A stretch of DNA of 64,000 nt from the NCBI GenBank assembly GCA_963816535.1, contig CAWFKW010000006.1, positions 124,001 to 188,000 of the forward strand. Direction: 5' to 3'. This DNA is from CAWFKW01 sp963816535. GTDB lineage: Bacteria; Bacteroidota; Ignavibacteria; Tepidaquicellales; OLB5. The notes under the pieces are model-generated. The model was not told the origin of the DNA, made no database searches, and saw only the letters and a program-made list of their open reading frames with translations. A program made the position numbers and the translations under genes. Shown here in pieces: positions 9,176 to 16,881 of the stretch. Position 1 is the first letter of the stretch. Every line of letters begins with the position of its first letter.

Positions 9176-10054
9176 CTATTCAATAATAAGTGTTTTTTCT
9201 TTCTTACTAAAGTTCCTCCATATTATTGCTCCAAATATTACTGCTCCCCCTATAATTGAAAATATTGATGGCCTTTCACCGATTCCAATGAATACCCAGA
9301 TGGGATTAAAAATCGCTTCCAGCGTGGCAATTATCATCGATTCCGTTGCTGAAACATATTTGATACCTTCGTTAAAGATCACATAGCTTGTGCCTATCTG
9401 GATGGCGCCCATATAAATGAGTATTGCTGCCTGCGGAAAAGTGAGGCTGAAATCGGGAAAGATAAAAAAAAATGTTATCAGCGCCACTAACGCATTTCCG
9501 GTTATAACGCTTATAAGAGTGTTCTCCGATCTTTGCTTTTCTTTTTTGTATTTTGTCAGCAGGCTGAACATTGCAAAGCAAATTCCTGAACCAATTGCTA
9601 TAAGGTTGCCGTAAATGTTACCCAGTTCCAGTCTGCCGAAAAAGAATAAAACCATACCGCCGATACAAATCGCGATAGTTATGACGTTCTTCTTGTCAAA
9701 CTTTGTTTTCATTACAATGGGTTCAAGTATGACAAGGTATATGGGGGCGGTGAACTGAAGAAATATAGCGTTTGCAGCAGTTGTCATTTTGGTGGCAACG
9801 ACAAAAAGGATAAGTATCCCCGCATAAAATATCGCGCTGATGTTTGTTACGAAATCAAATGTAAGCTTTACTTTTGGTTTTCTGAAGCGTGAGATTACAA
9901 ATACTGTTATGGCGGCAACAAACGAACGAAAGAACGAGATCTGAAACGCGGATATTGTAAGATACTTAATGAAAAAACCGCTGGTGCTCCAAAGGAACGC
10001 CGTGAATGATAAATAAATTAAGCCTCTTCTGTGTAACGGAATTTTTGTATTCAT
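9176..10054 (-). CDS. EamA/DMT-superfamily transporter
   Basis: Polytopic inner-membrane protein of 292 aa with about ten hydrophobic segments in two homologous halves, the usual EamA (RhaT/YdcZ-like) arrangement. The first half opens with SFTAFLWSTSGFFIKYLTISAFQISFFRS; the second half shows YMGAIQIGTSYVIFNEGIKYVSATESMIIATLEAIFNPIW, a typical EamA repeat. It probably exports or imports a small metabolite; the substrate is not readable. Nothing adjacent gives functional context. Confidence 0.9.
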   Translation of the reverse strand: MNTKIPLHRRGLIYLSFTAFLWSTSGFFIKYLTISAFQISFFRSFVAAITVFVISRFRKPKVKLTFDFVTNISAIFYAGILILFVVATKMTTAANAIFLQFTAPIYLVILEPIVMKTKFDKKNVITIAICIGGMVLFFFGRLELGNIYGNLIAIGSGICFAMFSLLTKYKKEKQRSENTLISVITGNALVALITFFFIFPDFSLTFPQAAILIYMGAIQIGTSYVIFNEGIKYVSATESMIIATLEAIFNPIWVFIGIGERPSIFSIIGGAVIFGAIIWRNFSKKEKTLIIE

Positions 10055-10202
10055 TCTTTTGATTTATTCATCCGATGTGTTTCATTCATTTTAGTTTGTC
10101 GCTTCTTGGTCCAGGAATCGCCGGAAGAAAATTTGTTCTCTATTATTGCCACGGTTATATATGTAATATATATTTTCGCGTTGAAAAATCATTTTTTTTG
10201 CT

Positions 10203-10230
10203 CATCCGATGACGCTGGAGTCATCGGATG
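10203..10230. repeat. strong inverted repeat in divergent intergenic region
   Basis: Perfect 11-bp arms (CATCCGATGAC and GTCATCGGATG) are separated by 6 nt. The region lies between divergently transcribed genes (EamA transporter and DUF3667). There is no T-run, so it is not a clear terminator. A partial copy of the arm, CATCCGATG, occurs near 10069. Confidence 0.7.
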
Positions 10231-10340
10231 ATGAGTTATTTCTCTTATTCGTATAAATGTAACAAATATCACTTATATGAAATGTTTTTGCAATGTAATA
10301 TCTGTTTTACTTCTCATAAGACATAATTATATTCGCTTAT

Positions 10341-11099
10341 ATGGAAACATGTAAAAATTGCGGGGCAGAATTAAGCGGAAAGTACTGTTCGAACTGCGGG
10401 CAGGAGAATCTAACCGGGAGGCTCAGCGTTGGTCAGATCTTCAAAGATGCGACACACGGGATACTTCACTGGGAATCGTCAATTCTTAAAACGTTTAAAG
10501 AGCTCATAATACATCCGGGTAAGTTTATCCGTATTTATATTGACGGTAAACGTAAATCTTTTGTAAAACCATTTTCGTATTTTATTTTTATCCAGACCGT
10601 TTACGCGCTTACTTTCCATTGGTTAAGCGACAAATATTTTGCATTTGTGAGCGCTACCGTTACTGTAAACGGCGAGATATCTGAATCACAGGCTGCAAAA
10701 CTTGAAGCAATAAAGCATACAATAACCTCAAACATTACATATTTTAATTATGCGTTTCCGCTGATATTAGCCATATTTTGGCTTTTGTTCCTGAAGAAGA
10801 AAACCGGAATTAACTATGCCGAGAGCCTTGTATCGGGTCTCTACCTGATAGGCACGACGCTCTTTTTCGGCATAATACTCATGCTGCTTTCAAACTTTTC
10901 GTCTCAAATATGGGAAATAAGATTTGCTGTGAACGGAGTATATATAATTGTAGCGTACATTCAATTTTCCGGATATAAATTATTTAAGGGAATTATCCGG
11001 GCTTTTGCGCTTACTTTCCTTTCTTATATAGTTTATGTAATATTTGTGTCGGGAGTAACTATTTTCTATCTTACAATTATTAAAGGTATCAAACTCTAA
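10341..11099 (+). CDS. DUF3667 zinc-ribbon membrane protein
   Basis: 252-aa protein of the DUF3667 family. The N-terminal zinc ribbon has CKNCG (C4, C7) and CSNCG (C16, C19). The conserved block then reads TFKELIIHPGKFIRIYIDGKR and KSFVKPFSYFIF. Four or more membrane helices fill the rest. The function of the family is unknown. The gene is convergent with the methyltransferase at 11096, overlapping by 4 nt at the stops. A plausible -7 box (TATATTCG, one mismatch to TAnnTTTG) lies about 10 nt before the start. Confidence 0.85.
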   Translation: METCKNCGAELSGKYCSNCGQENLTGRLSVGQIFKDATHGILHWESSILKTFKELIIHPGKFIRIYIDGKRKSFVKPFSYFIFIQTVYALTFHWLSDKYFAFVSATVTVNGEISESQAAKLEAIKHTITSNITYFNYAFPLILAIFWLLFLKKKTGINYAESLVSGLYLIGTTLFFGIILMLLSNFSSQIWEIRFAVNGVYIIVAYIQFSGYKLFKGIIRAFALTFLSYIVYVIFVSGVTIFYLTIIKGIKL

Positions 11100-11914
11100 A
11101 TTTTCTTTCCAACCACATCTACCACCAACGGTGAAAAGAAAACTGACTCAGGATTGTTCAGATGTTCCTGCCAGTCATTAAGCGCAGCGTCGCCATCAGA
11201 TTTTGATAACAGTTCTTTTTCCACCATGATAGGAATATGATGGGTTAAAAACCTGTTATGCCATTCAAATATTCCTGAACCAGGGCTGCCCGCAATACAG
11301 TTCGGATGAAATTCAACCGGCTCTATTCCATGTTTTTTGTAGATAGCCGGAATCCTTGGAGCTATGCACAAATCGCCGCCTTCAGATTCCCAGAATTTCA
11401 TTGCGGCTGGGGAGGCTTTTGCGTAGCGCTCAGTTTTCGGATAAAGAAATAACCTGTCAAAAGCATAATCTTCTATTGCAATAACGCCGCCAGACTTAAG
11501 CGACTTGGCCATGTTGGCAATGAACAGGTCAGGATCGGCTACAAAACCGATCACCCATCTTGAATAGATAAGATCATAATATTTTTCAGGAAGCTTAGCA
11601 GTCTCCGCCGTTCCGTTTATGAACTTCACATTCTTCCGGCCGTGTTTATCTGACTCAGCTTTGAAAAAATTCAAATACAATTCGGATGGTTCTAGCGCCG
11701 TGACTTCGCCGCCAGCGCCAACGCGCTCCAGCAGATCGATAGAAACAAATCCCGGACCTGAGCCTGCATCAAGCGCTTTCCATCCTTTTTGAACTTTGAT
11801 CCTTTCGAAAAGCCCGTCAGAAACATTTTTCCAGACTTCATGCTGGAAACGCAGCCTCTCAAGCTCAAATTCATTAACGCCCAGAATGTAATCTTTGTTA
11901 TTAGAGTCAGACAT
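11096..11914 (-). CDS. SAM-dependent methyltransferase
   Basis: 272-aa class I methyltransferase. Motif I is ALDAGSGPGFVSIDLLE, followed by the acidic residue after beta-2 (VTALEPSE) and motif II/III-like segments ETAKLPEKYYDLIYSRWVIGFVADPDLFIANMAKSLKSGGVIAIEDY. The N-terminal FELERLRFQHEVWKNVSDGL resembles UbiE/small-molecule methyltransferases. The substrate is not identifiable. It is convergent with the DUF3667 gene. Confidence 0.88.
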   Translation of the reverse strand: MSDSNNKDYILGVNEFELERLRFQHEVWKNVSDGLFERIKVQKGWKALDAGSGPGFVSIDLLERVGAGGEVTALEPSELYLNFFKAESDKHGRKNVKFINGTAETAKLPEKYYDLIYSRWVIGFVADPDLFIANMAKSLKSGGVIAIEDYAFDRLFLYPKTERYAKASPAAMKFWESEGGDLCIAPRIPAIYKKHGIEPVEFHPNCIAGSPGSGIFEWHNRFLTHHIPIMVEKELLSKSDGDAALNDWQEHLNNPESVFFSPLVVDVVGKKI

Positions 11915-12166
11915 ATTATTTTATTAAATTAAATATCAAAAATCAATTAGCAAAATGGCAAATCAAAATTTACAAATGTAAAGACTAATGACTACAAAGA
12001 TATGCTTAAGCCCGGTGTGATGCCACCGAAAAATGAACAGCGAATTGTCAGAGTGTATAGTGTGAGTAGAGTATGTTGAGAGTACAGAGTGAATAGAACG
12101 TGTAGAGTGAAAAGAGTGAACCAAGTTAGTTGAAGGAATAAGTCGCTTAGGTATTGCTTCGTCTCC

Positions 12167-12188
12167 GTCCCAAACTTCAGTTTGGGAC
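12167..12188. repeat. palindrome, GTCCCAAACT family, copy 1
   Basis: Perfect 10-bp arms GTCCCAAACT and AGTTTGGGAC lie around a 2-nt loop, just downstream of the 12197 gene. A sister copy with a slightly different loop is at 29341-29358. There is no T-run. Upstream of it, 12050-12120 is low-complexity sequence built from GAGTGNATAG-like units. Confidence 0.7.
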
Positions 12189-12196
12189 AGAGTACA

Positions 12197-12862
12197 TTAT
12201 TTGTTAATTTCGCTTAATATAACCCTGGCATCATATCCTGCCCTGTTATCCGGGTAAAGCTGCGCTACTTTTTTCAGATATTCGATCTCATCTGATTTGC
12301 TGTAATATTTTTCAATCATTATATAACAGTTTCTTATTACAGAGGGCATATTGGGCGAATCCGGTCTTCTATCAATAAACCACTTGCAGTCAGCGATGAT
12401 CGTATTTGAGAGCGCGGTTTCGTTTGTGTCTAATTTAATTGCGAAAAGATAGCCTGCAAATGCCTGGTCTAAATATGCGCTTTCGGGGTATTTATAAAGA
12501 TATTCCCTATACCTGAGGGAACGCTCGTTTTGGGAAGCTATTTTATAAATATCTCTAAGTTCATTTAACGCGTTCAATTCATTACCCGATGGATAAATGA
12601 TATGAAAGGATAAAGTGTCTGAACTTAGATTAGCGCCAAATATTTTTTTATCGGTCAGTAATGTCACATAATAATTTCCCGGCGGCAAGTAGGTTTTTTC
12701 ACTTTCAAAAAAGGCTTCCTGTTTTTTGGAGCCGTATGAGATGCGCAAATCATCATGATAATTTATTTCCTGCCCAGCAATGATTGGCGTATAAGTATCA
12801 TAAGCTATATCAGCAATTACAAAGCTATAATGCAGAACGCCGGCATCATTTCTTAAATTCAT
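12197..12862 (-). CDS. exported helical-repeat protein, 3' part (probable frameshift)
   Basis: Unrecognised 221-aa frame. The first ~95 residues continue a beta-rich domain started in the 12859-13092 frame; the rest is helical and TPR-like (LRYREYLYKYPESAYLDQAFAG, YIMIEKYYSKSDEIEYLKKVAQLYPDNRAG). The frame also reads sensibly upstream of its first Met (RYTFGSNMNLRNDAG), which suggests the Met is internal and the gene was split by an indel around 12870-12885. Function unknown; probably periplasmic. Confidence 0.6.
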   Translation of the reverse strand: MNLRNDAGVLHYSFVIADIAYDTYTPIIAGQEINYHDDLRISYGSKKQEAFFESEKTYLPPGNYYVTLLTDKKIFGANLSSDTLSFHIIYPSGNELNALNELRDIYKIASQNERSLRYREYLYKYPESAYLDQAFAGYLFAIKLDTNETALSNTIIADCKWFIDRRPDSPNMPSVIRNCYIMIEKYYSKSDEIEYLKKVAQLYPDNRAGYDARVILSEINK

Positions 12863-13092
12863 GTTAGATCCAAACGTATACCTGAGAGATTTTTAATCGA
12901 ATCAGTTCGGTTTTCATTGTTTCTTATTCTGATAAATATAGGAATGTCTTCGTTTTCTAAATAAATATTTTTATCAACCGATAAGTATACAGGAATGTCA
13001 TTCGGATCCTCCCGGTCATTATCCGAATTTTGAGCAATTGCCTGAGTTGTCAGAACTAATATTGGAAGAATTATTATTTTAATTTTAGACAT
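12859..13092 (-). CDS. exported protein, 5' part with signal peptide (probable frameshift)
   Basis: 77-aa frame with a signal peptide (MSKIKIIILPILVLTTQAIAQ, cleavage expected after AIAQ), then the beginning of an Ig-like beta domain (IPVYLSVDKNIYLENEDIPIFIRIRNN). It stops within 4 nt of the start of the next frame. A single-base change near 12870-12885 would fuse both into one exported protein of about 305 aa with an N-terminal beta domain and C-terminal helical repeats. Translational coupling of two real genes is the alternative but would leave the second one without a signal peptide. Confidence 0.55.
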   Translation of the reverse strand: MSKIKIIILPILVLTTQAIAQNSDNDREDPNDIPVYLSVDKNIYLENEDIPIFIRIRNNENRTDSIKNLSGIRLDLT

Positions 13093-13312
13093 TATAGCAC
13101 ATCAGAAATATTAGTCCATTACGACTTGAAATATTTTTTTGCTAATGTGAAATCTTCAGCGTTTGATTTTTTCAGTTATTTTTGTACAATATTTACCGGG
13201 TACATTTCATGCCCGGATTCAAAAAACTTTATTTGGAGATCATTATTCTTTTTTGAACAAACAGATTATTTTATTAATACTATTTTCTTTGTATATATAT
13301 TTTTATGTTAAT

Positions 13313-16300
13313 TTATTTTTGAATATTATTTATTTGATTTGTTTTTCTGTTCATGTAATTCGACTTTTCAAATATTATCCTTAGTTTTTCAGAGCTCAGT
13401 TCGATAAACGGGGTAATACACGGCAGGTATGAACTCAGGCCGTTGTACTCGATCCACATTGTCTGGTCGAGACCGTCAACAAACCCGTCGCCGTTGAAAT
13501 CAGCCGAGAGATAACCTGTGAGCCCGTTTTGATTCATCCAGATCGGCTGGTCAAGCCCGTCGACAAATTCATCCCTGTTTGCATCTCCCGGTATCATGCC
13601 CCATAATGCCGGTGAAGCTGATACTTTTACCATGTTGAATCCATATGCCTTTGCCGAATCTGTTGTCAGGTCATAGCTCACATTGGAGCCGCGTATTATA
13701 CTCTGCATTATGCGGCTGGCTACAGGTAAATGATTTCTGTGATACACATACAGATAATAATTACCAGTTGCGGCGTTTGAAAAACTCAGCGATGTTGAAA
13801 ATGTTATCGAATCCAAAACAACTTTATTCGAATCGACTCTTAAACATGTTGCCGAATCGACTAGGTAAACCCAAAGTGTGTCCCTCATCCTAAGCGCCCC
13901 TGTCAGCGGATTGTAGAAACCTCCCGGTATAACCTTCAGCGTCACAGTGGCAGGTAATGGCTCGGCCGTGGTAAATTTCTGCCAGAAGCTAAACGATCCC
14001 CACCCGATCTGGTTTTTGGCTTTCACTCTCCAATAGTAACTTGCTGAATAATTAAAGCCTCCCTGAGTTTTATTCGTGTCTGTTAAGGTTGAATCGCGGA
14101 TAATACCGGCAAGTGAAACGGAATCGGACGTAATTTCATACCAGTAATTGGATATGCTTAGCGAATTGAATTTAGTCGGCATATTATTACTTTTTCTCAT
14201 CGTTTGGTCAAACGCTCTGGACCACATGAAATTAATTGTAACCGGCTGGTTAACAGATCCGTTAGCCGGAATAAATATGCCTGTGATCTGTGCGGGAACG
14301 CCTAATGTCCTGAACTTATAAACTGTTGAATACGCGCTAGTGCCGCCTGCGTTTTTGGCGTTAACGCGCCACCAGTAATTTGTTAGCGGGTTAAGCCCTG
14401 AGACTGCCTTTGTTGAATCAGTTAATGTTGAATCGTTTACAATAAGCGAACTGAATAAACTATCAGTAGAAAGCTGGACCCTGTAATTTACCGCGCTTGC
14501 AGATTTGTTCCACACCAGAGTTAGCGCTGTGAGATTGCCAACTGAGTTATTAGCAGGCGAAACGAGCGTCGGCGCCAAAGACGCGGCAATGATTGTAGTA
14601 AATTTAAACGCAGATGAATATGCGCTTATGCCTCCGGCATTTTTTGCGTTAACTCTCCACCAATAGTTAGTGAGATTAGATAAACCGGATACGCTGCGAG
14701 TTGTATCAGTTAGGGTAGAATCATTAACAATGAGCGTATTAAATAAACTGTCAGTTGAAAGCTGAAGTCCGTAAGATATTGCGCTTAGAGCTTTATTCCA
14801 TACTAACGATAAAGAAACCGGCATACCGGTTGAATTATTTGCTGGTGAAACCAGCGCCGGCGCAAATGGCGCTGCGATGATAGTTGTAAATTTAAACGCT
14901 GATGAATACGCGCTTATGCCTCCGGCATTTTTTGCGCTAACTCTCCACCAATAGTTAGTGAGATTAGATAAGCCGGAAACGATTCGTGTGGAATCTGTTA
15001 GAGTAGAATCGTTTACAATCAGAGAACTAAAGAGACTATCGGTCGATAGCTGAATTCTGTAAGTTGCTGCGTTAACCGCTTTATTCCAGACCAGCGACAA
15101 AGATACCGGAATATCAACAGAATTATTTACAGGTGAAACCAGCGACGGCGGAGGCGGAACAGCAACAATGGTTGTGAACTTTGAATATGAAGAGAACAAA
15201 CCCCACCCTACCACGTTCATAGCCTTGACTCTCCACCAGTAGTTATGATTGTTTAACAGCCCCGAGACGGCCCTGGTCGTATCCGTCAAGGTAGAATCCA
15301 TAACTAATGCCGCTAATGTTGTATCGGCATACAGTTCGAACCAGTATTTTGCAGCAGATGCAAGAGTCTGGTCGAATGTCCTTGACCACTGAAATGATAA
15401 AGATACAGGCTGATCAATCGCATTGTTAGGCGGTGCGAGCGCGGTTGGAACGCCCGGCGCACCCATAGTCTTAAAGCTGAACGCCGATGAAAAGGCGCTC
15501 GTTCCTGCTGCATTCTTAGCGTTAACTCTCCACCAGTAATATGTTAATGGACTTAATCCCGTTACATATCTTGAATTGCTTGTTATAGTTGAGTCATTTA
15601 CTATCAGTGAGTTAAATCCACCATCAGTTGCAACCTGTATCCAATATGATGAAGCGCCGGTTGAGATATCCCATCTCAATGAATCCGCCAATGGCAAACC
15701 TACTGAGTTGTTTGGCGGCAATGTTAGATTTGGCGCGGGGGGTGGCGCAGGCATGGCAGTTGTAAAGGAAAATGGGTCTGAAAACGGGCCCTCCCCGGCG
15801 GCCCCGTAAGGCTTAACGCGCCACCAATAATGGGTATTCCAGTTAAGCCTGCTGTTTGGTACATAAAAGCTATCGCTTGTTATATTTGAATCAAGAATTT
15901 TGCCTATGCAGCACATATCGGTATAAATACACACTTTAAAATTTGAAGCGCTATCAATATTGAGCCAACCCAACAATGGATTTAACGAAATGTTTATCGC
16001 TCCGTTAACGGGCGTTATCAAGGCCGCCGAAGGCAATGAAGCAGGGAGTCTTTGAATGTCATAGCATGTTATGTTCCAAGTAGAGCCGCCGCCGTTTGTA
16101 TGAGTGCCCCAGCAATAAGTAATGCCAGGCGTAAAATTATAGCTCCATTGTGAATTGCTGATCAAATAGCACGAATCACCCGGAGCAATTTGCCCTATTA
16201 TATGCCGCGGATAAAGAATATAATTTGAGCAAAGATCAGGCGTTTGGATTCCAAATTCTACATACCAGCAGGTCGGGGGAGGTGGGGAAGCCGGTATTAC

Positions 16301-16459
16301 CACAAAAGTAGGGGGATCAACGGAATGATACGCACATGGCCCTAAAGGCCATGCTGGCTCACACAATTGAGATAATATCTGAACCTGTGAGGAAAATAAA
16401 ACAATCAGAATTAACGAAAATTGTAATATTATTGATTTCAATATAGGCCTCGCATACAA
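13313..16459 (-). CDS. large secreted protein with seven FN3-like repeats and a dockerin-like C-terminus
   Basis: 1048-aa exported protein with a signal segment (IILQFSLILIVLFSSQVQILSQ). After a Cys-rich N-terminal region come seven fibronectin-type-III-like units of about 90-100 aa. Each opens near 'P-NNS-PVSLSLVW', has 'ST(D)SLF..LIVNDSTLTDST...GLS' and closes with 'NYWWRV(N/S)AKNAGG-SAYSSAFKFTT'. Several copies are nearly identical, a sign of recent internal duplication. The C-terminus has two Ca-loop segments, PGDANRDEFVDGLDQ and ADFNGDGFVDGLDQ, resembling a dockerin/EF-hand pair. It lacks the T9SS sorting domain of its neighbours. Probably a surface adhesion or scaffold protein. Confidence 0.85.
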   Translation of the reverse strand: MYARPILKSIILQFSLILIVLFSSQVQILSQLCEPAWPLGPCAYHSVDPPTFVVIPASPPPPTCWYVEFGIQTPDLCSNYILYPRHIIGQIAPGDSCYLISNSQWSYNFTPGITYCWGTHTNGGGSTWNITCYDIQRLPASLPSAALITPVNGAINISLNPLLGWLNIDSASNFKVCIYTDMCCIGKILDSNITSDSFYVPNSRLNWNTHYWWRVKPYGAAGEGPFSDPFSFTTAMPAPPPAPNLTLPPNNSVGLPLADSLRWDISTGASSYWIQVATDGGFNSLIVNDSTITSNSRYVTGLSPLTYYWWRVNAKNAAGTSAFSSAFSFKTMGAPGVPTALAPPNNAIDQPVSLSFQWSRTFDQTLASAAKYWFELYADTTLAALVMDSTLTDTTRAVSGLLNNHNYWWRVKAMNVVGWGLFSSYSKFTTIVAVPPPPSLVSPVNNSVDIPVSLSLVWNKAVNAATYRIQLSTDSLFSSLIVNDSTLTDSTRIVSGLSNLTNYWWRVSAKNAGGISAYSSAFKFTTIIAAPFAPALVSPANNSTGMPVSLSLVWNKALSAISYGLQLSTDSLFNTLIVNDSTLTDTTRSVSGLSNLTNYWWRVNAKNAGGISAYSSAFKFTTIIAASLAPTLVSPANNSVGNLTALTLVWNKSASAVNYRVQLSTDSLFSSLIVNDSTLTDSTKAVSGLNPLTNYWWRVNAKNAGGTSAYSTVYKFRTLGVPAQITGIFIPANGSVNQPVTINFMWSRAFDQTMRKSNNMPTKFNSLSISNYWYEITSDSVSLAGIIRDSTLTDTNKTQGGFNYSASYYWRVKAKNQIGWGSFSFWQKFTTAEPLPATVTLKVIPGGFYNPLTGALRMRDTLWVYLVDSATCLRVDSNKVVLDSITFSTSLSFSNAATGNYYLYVYHRNHLPVASRIMQSIIRGSNVSYDLTTDSAKAYGFNMVKVSASPALWGMIPGDANRDEFVDGLDQPIWMNQNGLTGYLSADFNGDGFVDGLDQTMWIEYNGLSSYLPCITPFIELSSEKLRIIFEKSNYMNRKTNQINNIQK

Positions 16460-16881
16460 TAAATTGAAAAATAAAATTCTTCAAATGGATTGATAAAGCG
16501 CGATAATGAACTGTTTACTGATGAATTGTAAAGAGAGCTCTGGTAAGGTGTATAATTTCCTGGGGGGAAATGATTTAAGTTTCTCCGGAATATAATTTTG
16601 GATAGTGTTTCCTCCTGTTTTGTCAGGGGATATTCCTTTCAGTAATTATTCAGCAAATAAAGCCGTGCCAGACTTACGGAACAACTATCCTTTGGTTCTT
16701 AATACAACTTACTCTGCGATTTCTGAAATAAGTATGTCAAAAATCAGCTAGTAATACACAACAAATACTACATAACACCGTAACACGGTATGCACAGGGT
16801 CCTTTTGTTGAGCCTGTCTGCTAATCAGCGCCGTTAAAATCAGCCTGGAGTCAGGTTTGGACCATAATCATTTAACTATCG
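16460..16881. other. intergenic region, no gene seen
   Basis: 422 nt between two minus-strand surface-protein genes. No ORF with coding character, tRNA or strong terminator was found. It is AT-rich with short unordered repeats. It must contain the promoter of the FN3 protein, but no convincing TAnnTTTG box was identified on the minus strand. Confidence 0.5.

Noticed and set aside
10055..10340. Riboswitch between the EamA and DUF3667 genes
   Set aside because: A single strong hairpin is present, but no conserved riboswitch core or expression platform could be recognised.
13990..15560. Regularly spaced similar blocks suggesting a CRISPR-like array
   Set aside because: The spacing is about 280-300 nt, and the blocks are conserved FN3 codons within one open frame; there are no short identical direct repeats with unique spacers.
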